Source: Pyrrhoderma lamaoense (lineage: Eukaryota > Basidiomycota > Agaricomycetes > Hymenochaetales > Hymenochaetaceae). From it: 64,000 nucleotides of DNA. A program made the translations under genes and the position numbers. A model generated the notes under the pieces. The model searched no databases. It saw only the letters and a list, made by a program, of their open reading frames with translations, and had not been told where the DNA came from. The stretch covers positions 1,364,001 through 1,428,000 of the forward strand of contig NBAZ01000004.1 in NCBI GenBank assembly GCA_002794735.1. Reading direction: 5' to 3'. This document shows, piece by piece, positions 24,335 to 36,641 of this stretch (the first letter of the stretch is position 1; every line of letters begins with the position of its first letter).

Positions 24335-24783
24335 CAGCTCAAAGAAGCTACCTCGAACTACCGACACTGTGAACTACTCTGTCCTTCTCGTTCTGCCAAC
24401 AAGTTTGTACTTTTTAGTTTGGAATATGGTGATAATCACATCTAGTTTGTTAGGACATTCTAGCACTGGCATTTTTCCTGGGCCCAAGACTTTCCTTGTG
24501 GATCATTGTATTTTGTATTGTTTAGTGTAGTATTAGTGATATAAGTGTACATGTACAGCTAGATGCTATACTAGTTTGTGTATTCTTATTCGAGATGAAT
24601 GAAGCACTTATTATTATATTCTATAATTATTTCTTTAGATCGCTTAAGCTTAGTTATGATTCAGTGATAATGATTATGCAAGAGGTGATCGAAGATTACG
24701 TAAGTTTCCTAATTCGATTTTTGCACGAACTGAAGAAACTTTGTGCCAGTTCTCTTCTTACAGCTAGCAGACCAAGTATAATA
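24335..24783. other. Intergenic region, 7TM gene / bL12m
   Basis: A 449-bp AT-rich spacer. A short ORF inside (24595-24852) has no family signal and overlaps the bL12m first exon. I treat it as chance. Confidence 0.5.
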
Positions 24784-25602
24784 ATGGCTGTGAGTATCCA
24801 TCTACCTAATAGAACGATACAGGACACTATTCTTACTCTTTCTCATATTTAATCTCACTAGTCACGCTCCGCAACGGCTTTACGTGCTCTTTCGAGAAGA
24901 AGAGCACCTGCTTCGTGAGTGTTCAAAGACCTCCGTTTTGTTGTATATGTTGTGTTCAAATACTATGTGTTCATATTTCAGCTTCTCCCACGCTGTTGCT
25001 CGCCGAAGCCTTGCCTCAGCTGCACCAGCTGCTACTGAAACGCCGCCCCCCCTGCAGCTGGTCCTTCCGACCCCAAGATCTCACGTATAGTTGATGACAT
25101 TTCGGGGCTTACCCTCTTGCAAGCAGCGGATCTCGTAACTTTACTGAAGGTTCGTACAATCTTAGATCACTCTGTGTTGTAGGGAGCTAGCTGACAACGC
25201 CATTATCTCCCCAGTCACGGCTTAACATCCAAGAAATTGCTATGCCTGCGGCTTCTGCGGCTCCGGTAGCTGCACCCGTTGCTGAAGAAGCTCCCGTAGA
25301 AGAAAAGCCAAAAGAAAAAACTATTTTCAACGTAAAACTTGAGTCGTTTGAAGCTACTGCCAAACCAAAGATTATCCGTGAGGTTAAGGCAATGAACCCA
25401 ACATTGACCCTCGTTGCAGTACGTGTACCCAATTCGTGTTCCTAGTGCTTTCGCTCAGAAACTTATTTACTTATCTGTTACTCAGGCTAAGAGCTTTGTG
25501 GAATCACTACCGAAGGTCCTGAAAGAGAACTTGCCCAAGGAAGATGCGGAGAAGATGAAAAAAGCGTTTGAAGCCCTTGGAGGTGTCGTTTCGTTAGAGT
25601 GA
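24784..25602 (+). CDS. MRPL12: Mitochondrial large-subunit ribosomal protein bL12m (L7/L12)
   Basis: Mitochondrial ribosome stalk protein that recruits translation factors. Five exons: 24784-24789 (ATG plus one codon), 24862-24914, 24982-25149, 25215-25418 and 25486-25602. The basic, Ser/Ala-rich N-terminus (RSATALRALSRRRAPA, VARRSLASA) fits a transit peptide. The dimerisation segment is ISGLTLLQAADLVTLLKSRL, then an Ala/Pro/Glu hinge. The C-terminal domain has EKTIFNVKLESFEATAKPK, IREVKAMNPTLTLVA and AKSFVESLPKVLKENLPK, ending GGVVSLE. Summing exons gives 548 nt, one short of 183 codons. The break lies in the run of seven C at 25046-25052; eight would restore the ETPPPP-AAGPSDPKISRIV reading. 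Confidence 0.92.
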
Positions 25603-26011
25603 GGAATTTTCTAGGTTGCTCTTAAGAAATGAGGGATATCTTTGCATTTTATATACGTTGTCTTACAGTAACTTAATCGCATCTAACTTGCATTAGACTA
25701 CAATTTAATTTGAATTTACACACCGTTAACAGGAAGAGATTTGAGAAGGACAGCGGGCACAATTGTCCGCTACATAAGAAATAAAGACACAGTTTAACAC
25801 AATTTAACTCATACAGTAGACTCGGGAGACAGCTAAAGAGTGGGTTCGAGTTCGGTTGTAAATAAGTGAGTAACTACGGCGAAGCGGATGAATCCCTAAC
25901 AGATTCACCCACCAGGCGCTTTGAACGAAGACAACAGAAATAAAAAGAAAGAAAATGCGAGATGCAAATGTAATGCAAAATGCGAAGGAATTAATAATAG
26001 TATGACCATGT
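25603..26011. other. Convergent 3' intergenic region
   Basis: Spacer of 409 bp between the 3' ends of bL12m (+) and NOT3 (-). No gene-like pattern. Confidence 0.55.
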
Positions 26012-28855
26012 TCAGTCCTCTGATAAATATCTGTACTCAAAGCGGAAATCGCTCTTCTTGCGTTGACACCATGACCCTTCCCAGTCGAAATATACATAAA
26101 CCCCCTGTTCATATTCTTCAGTGATTGCTTGAGGCTCCGAATGCCGTTGGAACCAGGTTAGATATTTCACATGGAATCTCCATGATTGACGTTTGAGTTC
26201 CTTTGCAGCGAGGTATCTAGTGATAAACACTCCAGTCAGAATGTTACTATCTCATACAGCATCCGACTTACTGTTGATATGTCCCTGGTAAATAGTAGAA
26301 CACATAGAACAACGTCTCTATATCCAAATTTGCAAATAGCGAGGGACTACTAAGAATAGGATTCACAGTTTGCGGATAGTAAGGAGGTGTGCTATACAGA
26401 TTTTTAGGTACATAGTACTTCGGTCTGCAATCTTCGTAAGCAGAATGTAATTCATATAAAACACGTTGTACACCTACTTCTCTGTATCCAGTGGTTGAGG
26501 CATGCTTTGATACCCACTGTCAAGAAGCTTGTGTACTTGATCGAGATTGTTCATCCGATGGGGCGCTATGTAGACGATGGTTAGTTGACAAGTATTAGAC
26601 GAGTATAATAATCTTAAGTTAAATAGATTTACCTTTTTGCTTGACATTTTCAAAAGATGCAACTAAGTCGGACAAAGAACCAGGGAAAGTTGAAGAAGCT
26701 CCACGAGAAGGAGTTTGACTCTCATATGCCTGCTGATTTTGTTGTTGGACTGAAGGAGATGCGGAAGACATCCGTTGAGGAGTAACACCGATGGCGGATA
26801 GTCCTGGCCCTTGTTGATCCGGTGCTTGTAATACTTTGACGCCTGGAGGAAATGGGGGTTGCGATGTTGCTATGGGTGGTACAGGTGAAGGTGCGGAAGA
26901 AGTTCTATTTGCCTGCTGTAATTGATGCGGCAAAGGGGAAGGCACAGATGGCTGCTGTGCTTGAGTTGAAGGAGACGGCAAATCTACAGCCAAACTCGTA
27001 GGATGCAGCTCGTTTGTATGTTGCTGATATCTTTCGTTGAGTAATCGAACTTAAGAAGACAAGGGAGAGAGAAATTACAAACATTTGGTAGGGACGCCAG
27101 AGGAGCTACAGGCGAAGGAGTAGACCCTAAAGATAGGTGCGTATTAACGAAAAATACTGAAGAATATCGCAAAGGGTATACCTGATGGGATAGTTGTTTG
27201 CTGAGGAACCGTATTTGAAGGGGGACAGCTTCAGAGATTTCAGGAGATTGAACCTGTGAATGAGACGACTCATCTGCTGCAATCCCTGAAGCAGATGCAG
27301 ATGATAACAGAGGACTAGGCCCTGATGCCGATGCTTGCGTAAGACTGGGAGAGGATGATGCGACATCATGCACACTTGAGTGGGTAGTTGATGCTGTCGT
27401 TCCTATAGGCGCTGACCCATTACTGATTGAAGCAGATACACTCGTAGAAGTTGGGGTCGAAGTCGAAGGTGCCGAAGCGCCACTAACAGCAGTAGCATAG
27501 CGAACGGGTAATGCGGCTGGTGGTCGAGGTGGTAAGCCATTCTTTACCACACTGGACATAGGCTGAGACGCTGCTGCTATTGGAGGTGGTGGTTTTGAAC
27601 CTATACAATATTTTAGCAAACGTGCAATCTAAACTTTTAACCGTGTTGACCTTCGTTGGTAGAAGCTTCTGAGATAATGATGAATAACTATGCCGGGGAC
27701 TAAGATATGGTAACTTACTCCGTAAATTTAGAGGAATACTAGATTTCCGAAGAACTGGACTTTGCTCTTCTCGTTTATGATTTGTTGGTGAATCGTCATC
27801 AGCCTTCTTTGAGGGTGTTCTTGGGGAACATCTAGAAGGTGTGAGCCCACTAGTAACATGCAAGTCTGGTCTGAGAATAACTTACCTTCACTCTCATCCT
27901 CTGATTCTCCATCATTGTCACCATCGTCACCCACTAGACCAAACTTCTCTTCTTCCTCATCGAGATTTAATTCATCGTAAATCCCTTCATCTTCGTCAAA
28001 ATCATCTTCCTGAACTCGAGATGAGTAGTAAGTGATAATTCATAGCGGTACACGTCTTTGAACAAACCGTATTGCTCTCGACGAAATATGAAACATCGTC
28101 TTTTAGAGATAGCACTCGTTCCACAGGCAGAGAGCCATTATCCAATAGGCGCAATACGATTTCTAGCCGGCTAATATGCCACTTTCGGCGCTCGTTGAGA
28201 TGCTCAAGGTCTTCTAGGCGGCTATTAGTTTGACCTGATTTCTTCTTCTTAGCACCACCTTGTAGAGTCTCAATTTCTGCCTCGGCCTGTTCGACCTGTA
28301 GCAGAAGCTCCTCCACCTTGACTGTAACCATTGGGTCGTTTCCAGCTTTTCTTGCGCTTTAGGATCAAGCTTAGAGGCTTGTATAAGGCCTTCTTTTGAG
28401 AAAGCCTTTGTCTTCATTTCCTTCTCACATGCCTTAAATCGCTCCATTTGCTGTAGATATGCGCGAGTAAATGCGCATACGCGCACATTAATGTCACGTC
28501 AGAAGAGTGCGCAAGTGACCCGGAAGAAATTAAACTTACAGTCTCAATGAGTTTCCTGTTCTCGAGAAGTATTGACTTGTCTTTGATATCATTACTTGCA
28601 GTCCAAGTCTTTATTTGGTCCCTGAGACGCTGTAGCTTCTTAATTTGAGTCTTGAGGTCCGTTTCAATCTTGTCCTTCTGAGTTGAATTTGTACAAGTTT
28701 CCATCTTTTTGTAAGTATTGTCGAAGTTCTCTACACCTTCGGCAACCTTTTTGAGGACTCGGTCAATCTCGGCTATTTGGGGATGATTTTAGTAAGACAG
28801 TTAGAGAGTAAGCCATGTAAGTAAGGTACATACCTAAGAGTTTACGCGCTGCCAT
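26012..28855 (-). CDS. NOT3: CCR4-NOT complex subunit NOT3/NOT5
   Basis: Component of the CCR4-NOT deadenylation and transcription complex, in nucleus and cytoplasm. The N-terminal Not3 coiled-coil domain starts MAARKLL at 28855, with [86 protein letters not shown] and [10 protein letters not shown], then an acidic patch ([17 protein letters not shown]). The middle is a Ser/Ala/Pro/Gln-rich linker. The C-terminal NOT box ends [20 protein letters not shown]. The frame breaks at about 28316-28322: [10 protein letters not shown] should join [18 protein letters not shown], but one base is lacking. Several introns cut the linker. Confidence 0.92.
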
Positions 28856-29140
28856 TGTTGTCGCAGCCTTGAGCTATATGAGCAGGATGTTGAAGTAACA
28901 CTTTGGGCCTCCACGAGATGGAAATTAGCGACAGTGGATTAGATAATAGACCACGTGCCGTTAGTGGCTGCTACTGCTGCTGCTAGTTCTATATTGAGTC
29001 TATTATCATCTTCTGCATTCCACACTTCTTACTTGTACATTCTACCCAAGCCCCTTCTATTCCTCTCTCCCTGACGACTTTCAAACGAAAACCAGCTCCT
29101 TGTATCAACACCTCCTTGAAATCTCTTCAGTCCATCCTAC
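28856..29140. promoter_or_regulatory. Divergent promoter, NOT3 / BEM1
   Basis: A 285-bp spacer between divergent start codons. It has CT-rich tracts on the BEM1 side. No named factor site. Confidence 0.5.
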
Positions 29141-31392
29141 ATGGATTTCTTGCGTAGGTCCATCCACGGCAAGGATGTTCACCTCCCCCACCCGCACATT
29201 TCCACACCGATCCCAGCAGTTTCAAAACCAACGACCGCTATCCAACCCCCAAGAAAGTTATTCGTGCTCTCGAAGATCATCGTCCTCAAGCCCCTCACGA
29301 ACTCAGCTTCACAAAGGGCGATTTCTTTCATGTCATTAACGAAGTCGATCAGGGCCCAGGTTGGTACGAAGCAAATAACCCAATGACAGGAGCCAGGGGA
29401 TTAGTTCTTAAGTCCAAGTTTGAGGTCTTCAACAAATCTAATGCAGCGTAAGTAGTCTTTTGAGACTCAAATCAAAATTTTACTTCAAGCCTTTCTTTAC
29501 TGCGGAGGGGCACCCTCAAACGTAAATTGCTCATCTATATTATTTTATGGCAGCAAACAATATCGATATCTTTCTACACACTAATCTCTTCCCATGTTCT
29601 TGTATATTATACCGTGTTTGCTCCTTCCCTTTATCGTCACTACTTATAACTTGATATTGACTGCTTTTGTTATATGCAGCATTCGAGTTTCACAAGCGGC
29701 TCCTCCAGCTCAACCTAAATCCCCGTAATAAGGTCCCCTCATCTTCTTCCCGACAACCCGCTTTCCATGCTATTGTGCAACATGATTTTGTGGCGGAGCG
29801 TGCTGATGAACTGGATGCAAAAGCTGGAGACCATATCTCAGTTGTCGCTCAGTCGAATTTCGAATGGTTCGTTGCAAAGCCAATCAGCCGCCTAGGCCGA
29901 CCAGGGTTGATTCCGGTCTCATTCGTGTCAATCCATGACCCTAAAACTGGAAAAGCTCTAAACGAACCAGACATGAGAGAGTTAATGAATCGAAAGGAGA
30001 TACCAGGCGTAGACGAATGGAAGAGATCTATCATAGAATACAAAGCAACTAGCATTTCACTCGGAGTGCTTGACGACACCAGCAGTCAAAACCCCATTAG
30101 TCATAACTCTTATGCTCCCATCCTTCCCAGGAAATCTCAAAAATGGGTACGGTTCCCGAGCTGGAGTTTGAACCAATGAACTCCAACACATCTGTTGCTT
30201 CGTTACCCCCAGGAATCATTCTGTCAAGTGAAGTTCTCTCATGGCATTATGAAATGAATGACTACTGGTTCCGTGTACATGCGCTTTTTCAACCAGATGG
30301 TGACCCAGGATCCGGCGCACTTCCTCCAGCAAAGCAACTTATTTTGTTTAGGGTTTACAACGATTTTTATGATTTTCAGGTCACTCTCCTAAACATGTTT
30401 CCGGTTGAGGCCGGAAAACATTCAGATAATGAGAAAGACCGAATTTTACCTTTTATGCCTGGACCATCGGAGACAGTAGACGATAAAATCACACAGATGC
30501 GAAAGGATGAGCTTGACATTTATTTGAATCAATTCTGCTCGCTTTGGCAACGCGGTGCTGATCATATTTTGCGGTCCAAGCTTGTACTTGATTTTTTCGC
30601 TCCAAAGTCTGGTGATGTCGAGGAAGACGTTGACCCGGCTTACAGAATTCTTGAGGAACGTGCTTCTGCGCAGCAGAGCGCTCCCCATCACATTGCTGAT
30701 CAAGCACTCAACTCCTTCTCAAAGATGAGCTTACAGGAATCAGGTAACAGGAATAGTGACGGTTCTTATTATGAAGATCGTGGTTATGCCAGCTCCTCAA
30801 AAAGTGTCAATAATATTCGTAAACCGGAACAGAAGCAATATCAAGACTCCGAACTCGAGGCAGCATATCCTCGGCCTTACTCTCCCTATTCTAGTAGTGC
30901 TCCTAGAACGCAATCACCTATGCATCGTCGAAATGAATCTTCCACATCAGCACGATTCACTACCGGGACGATTACGAACAGGTGGTCAATTCGATTGGAA
31001 CTCGGCAATCGGAGGATGATAGCCCTCGTTCATATACTTCGAATCATAATCTACCACTCAGCGCGGTAGCTAGCATTACCTCTAATAAAACACGAAGTCG
31101 GTCAGCATCGAACGCTTTGTCTAGCCCTCCCATCTCTGCAAACAACCCCAATACGGCTTTTGTGAAAATTAAAATTTATGATCGCATGACACAGGATCTT
31201 ATCGCAATTCGTGTGAGCCCACGGGTATCCTACGAGCAGTTGATGGATAAAGTTCGCTTACGACTTGGTGACGACGTCCGGCACCTTGCGTATCGCGACA
31301 GTCTAAGTAACGCCTTTGTGGGATTAGAAGATGACCAGTCGCTTCGGGACTGGATTGAAGGAACGGACAAACATGCTCTATATGCTGATTAA
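29141..31392 (+). CDS. BEM1: Polarity scaffold Bem1 (SH3-SH3-PX-PB1)
   Basis: Scaffold linking Cdc42, its GEF Cdc24 and PAK kinases at growth sites. SH3-1 (about 29265-29450) reads IRALEDHRPQAPHELSFTKG and ends GLVLKSKFEVF. SH3-2 (about 29760-29930) reads AIVQHDFVAERADELDAKAG and EWFVAKPISRLGRPGLIPVS. The PX domain (about 30230-30600) has WFRVHALF, LFRVYNDFYDFQVTLL, LPFMPGP and LDIYLNQF. The C-terminal PB1 domain (about 31150-31390) has FVKIKIYDRMTQDLIAIRV. Frame breaks of one base occur in the C run at 29246-29250, the A run at 30139-30143, and somewhere in 30930-30985. The splice into the exon near 29681 is uncertain: one choice gives a Pro-rich linker but needs a further shift, another uses an extra small exon. 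Confidence 0.9.
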
Positions 31393-32298
31393 GACTACAA
31401 CTTTGATAGTGTAGCATTAGTAACGACCCCACATCTATCCTATCGCCTATCTTGTTTTCTTCTAGTTCATGAGAACAAGTATATTACCTTCGATCTTCGC
31501 TTTGAACTGGTTTTTGTTTTATGCGTTAATTCCCCTGTTCGCTTTCTCCTACATTATTTGATATCATACTGTTTATTTTTCTTTCCCCCCCTCTATGTAT
31601 CCATGAGTCATTGGAAATGGTTTAGGTTACTCTGGTTGTACATGTATTTGTTCAAACTGTCTTTTATGAACTGTGACGATTTCCTTTATATTCTCTCCTT
31701 AGACGATTTGTGTATTTACAGTAAATGCAATATATCAATCCAAATATGGCGCTAGTGCTGCTGAAGATGAACTTCTTGTGTGGCTTACCGTGCTAGCAAG
31801 CAGGATGGGAGATCAATTCGGTTCGCACAGACAGAGAAAGGATAGATTATAGTAAGAGTAAGCAAGTCTTTGTATTATCCTAACCGACAGAAAATTATTT
31901 TCTTCAAAGTACATATTGGCATGAGGAAGAAGGCATTAATTATGTCCAAGAAAAGAGCGTTAGAGCATCATCAGTGACAACGCAAGCTATGCTACAATAG
32001 CAAGGACGAGAAAAAAGAAGAATGAACAAGATAATTGAGGTAAAGTCTATGGTGATTAGTGGTATTTGCAAGGTCCGAAAAGCGAGTGGAAGAAAGAAAA
32101 TTAGAGATACAACATTTCTATTTTGCAATCATGTTAGTGAGTTCCAGAAGAAGAAAAAGTAATTGTGTTGTACTAAGGAATAAGCTAGACATACCAAGAA
32201 CTCTTCTTTTTTTGAGACAAATGAGGGATGTTCCGATTATGATGTCCAGAAGAGAATGCGTTTGACAATTCCAGCATCCCTAGAGTGTCCGGAATGAT
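31393..32298. other. Convergent 3' intergenic region, BEM1 / RasGEF
   Basis: A 906-bp, AT-rich spacer between two 3' ends. Small ORFs on either strand show no family signal and are probably chance. Confidence 0.55.
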
Positions 32299-35200
32299 CT
32301 AATGCGAGAGCCGGGGGAGAGGAGTTGAAAATCCGTCTCCATCATCATCTGGAGGAGGCCCAAGTCGGTCTTGTTGCATCTATTACCCAAATCATTAATC
32401 ACGGAAACGGAACAAAGATAATAATAGTTAAGGAACAGAGTATGTGGGGAGGATTTTGGGAGGGTAAGAAGAGAGATTGGACATACATCATAGTCCATCA
32501 CAGGAACATCAAAGTATTGACCAACGTGAGGATTTTCGGTAAAGCTATATCCGTGCTGTCCTCGGCAGTTATTTTGCAACTGAGTAGTCGTACCGACGAA
32601 TTTCCCGATCATGTTAAACTTGGCCCAGTGTATTTTAGTTGGATCATCGGGCTTGTGATCAGGATTACCCTCGTGTGCTCGACGTAAGTCAGATGTATGG
32701 ATTTCACTGACAGGTAAATTAGCAGAAATGACGTCAATCAGTACTGATCCTCATGGTATTCGAAAATCGGGTTTAAAATACTAACAGACAAGGAATACAA
32801 GGTCCCTTTGTGTTTTTTAATGCCATCCGATAAGACTGGTGTGCACCAGACGTGCGCATCAGTATGTCAGAACTGAGATATTTTTTATGAAGTTCTGTTT
32901 TCTGTTTAAAGATCTCCATCACTTCGTCGTTAGGATACGTAGACTGGTTGATTGCCGTGATGATGGCTCGCAGTCCCGAGTAATTATTCAAGTTGCGTAG
33001 TCGAACAGCTACTTCAGCAAGCTTTTCAACTACACGCGCTCGGGACTTTGATTTATCGTGACAAAGGATCATAGAAGCAGCCCTTAAAATCCGTAAGATA
33101 AGCACTACTAACAATTAGCATTACAGCAGAGAAGTTCTTACCAATCGTGAAGTTCGTTGTATGAGGCATTAAATCGAGCAATTCGGTCCGAGCTTGGGTC
33201 TTTCTTTCCGGATACGAGAGTGTGCCTCAACCAGTCTCGGGTTCAATTTTCATGTATAAATCAAGTTCACGCCTTGTGATCTCCCTCGCCAGCTCCTCCG
33301 AGTCAACATGTAGTATTCCATTTGATGCTTTTATGAGCTTTGATATAAAATCTCTTGGTGATGAACTGATACTTCCAACAGTCCGTATAGTCCCTGGCAA
33401 ATTCCCCTGCAAGAAATTCTTCGCAGAAAGCGGGATACTTGATTTCCGTTCTCGAGTAACTGGCCTGCTAGTATTAACGACTTGTTCCGGGCTAGCAGTA
33501 GGATGAGTAATTGGTGAATGGCCAGCCTCGTAACCAACATCGCTCTCATAGTTACTATCTGATTCATCACTTTCGACTACCATAGTTTCAATTTTAACCG
33601 CCCAGGCACTATCCTGGTCCTGCAGCGTAGGTAATATCTCGAGGAATGGAAGAAAGTCCGACCCGTAATATAAGGTATGGGGTTGTCGAAGGATCTGACG
33701 TATAAGTGCCTGAAGGGCACCAGAAGTACCTGGGACAGCAAAGTCCGAGGGATAATCATGAATCCACTGTTCCAAAAGGGTACAGATACTATAAAATGTG
33801 TTAACTAAGCTAGTCAATAAAACATACATTTGTTTACTCACCGGAGTTGCGCATATGCTGCCAGGGTATAATCGTTTGAAGGCTGGTTTAACTCTAGCAT
33901 CCGCTTTTGCATGGCCAAAAGAATTCGCCGTGGGGTCGTAAAACGTCTATAGGTCAAGAAGAAGTGGGAGATAAAAGATGGATCTAAAAACAAGCTGGAT
34001 CAGATATCCAGAAGACATAACAAAATACGTTTCGTTAAGGACAAACCATTGCCACTGCATGATAAGAAGAACAGCTTCTCCAGTAAGTCTTCAATAGTTA
34101 AATAGGGTGTTCCCGGAGGGCTAAATTAGGAAATTTTGTATTCTAATGAGCTTCTGGTTTGTAATTCAAAAAAATTACGTACGACTGCTTTAAATCCTTC
34201 TTTACTGGAATTATTGGAGCTGGCTCTGGTTCCTGAGTCTGGCTACCAGCACCAGAAGATTTGATAGATTTGATGGATCTAATGCTATCGGTACTCTTAC
34301 CCGAAGTACGTGTTAGGTCCACGATGCTTTTTGACCTGTTAAGCTCGGGCTCTGTCTCGCGAGCTTGCTTCGTCACCTGTACCGATTTCTGATGGGCATT
34401 TATCATGTCACCCATGGAACGGGCCCGAGTCGGGGAGGTAGGGGCAGAAGGTGCTCGATTTGGTGGTGGATTTGGAGGTGGATTTGGTGCTGCATTCATC
34501 CCTATCGGGGAGGCATTACCAGTGATGGGAGGGGTTGTTGGAAGAGCTGTTGCTGCGGCTAATGCGGTAATACTTCGATAAGGAGGAGGAGGCCCGAGTG
34601 GTATTTGAGGGGGGGAGGCTGACGCCTGTTTTCTATAGTAGTGTGCGTGCCAGTGGGAACCGTTGCACTTGTAGGGGTATTGAGACTTGACGGTGGCCCA
34701 CTAGTCGATGATTCATTTCCCTTGGAAGGCGAGGGGTTTATTTCCCAAGGAGCGGGTGCATTGTATAGCCCCGGAGAACAAGGATTATGGTCTGGATCTA
34801 CTTCACCCCCTAAATGACAATAATCATCAATCCTTATCCAGTGATTAGAAGAAAAAAGAAAGGCTAACAACGTATACGGCGTACGCCTCTCAATAGAACT
34901 CCGACACAACGTTTAGTTTTATCTCGTCCCGCTTCATTATTCGATATTTCAACTATGCCACCGTCATACTTTGCCACTACTGCTGAAGAATCGGCAGGTG
35001 ATATACGGTGAGGTAGATCAGACTTGCATGCAAGAACTATATATGGAACTCGGCTTGCATAATATCCACCTTGAGAAAAGTCGCTCTGTTCAACAAGGTT
35101 GTCGCCAAATGCTAAAGATTGTAATTACTCACTGATAAGTTCTTCTACATGAATAAAAGATGAACGATCGGACGCATCATATAGTACAAACGCGCCATCA

Positions 35201-36641
35201 ATTTTTGGGAGAATGCTTGGCCAAACATCGCCATGTATTTCGCCATCCACGTGTTCTAACTCTTGAGTACTGATTTCGATCAAAGTCAGGAAATAATCAC
35301 GGCCCTCATGCGCCTGCATGAATGCTTTACGGCTGGTATCTAGTGGCATAAAGAATTAAAAGTTAAATGTGTAAATTCTAAATTCCAATAGGACGAGATA
35401 TACACATACAATGTATCACTCTCGTACCGTTACTATCCGTTGCAGATACTGTAAACCAAGTTTGCTCTGAAGTGCGAGAATTTTTCCATGCCCTCCGAAT
35501 GAAAGTAGACTTTCCACATCCTCTTGAGCCTACAATAACTAGACTCATTTGTATAGCATCCTTCTTAAAGTAGTCGTTTTAGAATGCAAACTAAAAATGA
35601 AAAATCATTTAATAACTTACTGGAGGAGTTTCTGCGTCGACCAGCAATGTATTGGGTTTTTTCACAGATGAATCATCGGACTGAGTCCCAATACTACGTG
35701 ACCGAGCACGAGTTGAGTCTAAAGGAGTTGGTGCTGATGTTTTTGAACGCAGAGGAGGTGAGTTTTCGGGTATAGCTGTTGATACTGCGGATATGGATGT
35801 ATTGATATTCGCAAGAGGGGGGTGCGCTCCAACCCCGTCGATTTTCGATTACGGGTCTGGCTTGTTGTGATAGTTTTCTGTACGGGCACCGAGCCTGATC
35901 GCTTCGGTGCCATTACTCGTCTTCGAGTCTCCATCACTCTAGTCGAAAGTTTACCTCCCCCGGAGTGACCCTGCTCAAATTCGGAATCCTCATAGGGTGA
36001 GCTTTCAATATCGTCCTCCGAAATATTAGTTTGAGGACCACTATGCCTTGAATGACGTTTGACACGTTGAACAAGAGTTCGTAATCCAGGACCTGGTGCA
36101 CTCTTTGAGGGTAGGGGAGGTACTTCGGTTACTAACACGGGGTGTTCCGACTGTTGCTCAGCGCGCCAGCGCTCCAAACTCGGGTCTATAGATGACAGAC
36201 GACTATGACTTTTACTGTTTCCGGCAGACCGGAGCGGCTCGGAGGGTGAGGTACCAACGACATCCCGCTGTTGTTGTTCACGTACAAAAGAGTCTACTGA
36301 TAGTGATTTTGGAAGACTACGCATCGTTGGAGAAGGCTGCATGTGAGCCTGCTCGCCTGGTGTCTCACCAGGTCCGGACATTATTAGGATATCGCTTGGG
36401 TTGATGTTAATCGGTGAAGAGCAAGCAGTTATGAACGAGTCAACGGACTGGGAGAGATGACCTGCATGAAGGGCACGTTCGTTAGCATCCAGTTTCCTAG
36501 ACGAAAGATCTGCACCGGTGGAGTTGGTTGGGTCGAAATAAGGGTTCGTACGAGAGTGAGGAATTTGAACTTGAAGGGAAGAAATTGGGGGAAGAAGGGA
36601 ATATGGTTGTTCTGGGAAGAGTCGAGCGTATTTTCAGACAT
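32299..36641 (-). CDS. CDC25-type Ras guanine nucleotide exchange factor with N-terminal Ras-like domain
   Basis: Ras activator, cytosolic or membrane-associated. The N-terminus is Ser/Pro-rich. A Ras-like P-loop domain follows (about 35540-34900): SLVIVGSRGCGKSTFIRRAW is the G1 loop, LTLIEISTQELEH sits where DxxG is expected, then FVLYDASDRSSF and YIVLACKSD (G4-like). A Pro/Ser-rich linker leads to RasGEF_N (YLTIEDLLEKLFF, FLDPSFISHFFLTYRRFTTP) and the catalytic RasGEF domain (RDWLRHTLV, NASYNELHDW, MILCHDKSKSRARVVEKLAE, RLRNLNNYSGLRAIITAINQ, GPCIPCL, IHWAKFNMIGKFVGTTTQLQ). The last exon ends DMQQDRLGPPPDD..PRLSH. A base is lacking at 33239-33241 (KIEP-RDWLRH). The splice near 32720-32800 and the N-terminus (ATG 36641 or 36381) are uncertain. 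Confidence 0.85.

Noticed and set aside
24595..24852. ORF upstream of bL12m
   Set aside because: Overlaps the true first exon and intron of bL12m and has no recognisable domain.
32325..32687. Plus-strand ORF over the RasGEF 3' end
   Set aside because: Antisense to the conserved HWAKFNMIGKFVGTTTQLQ coding exon.
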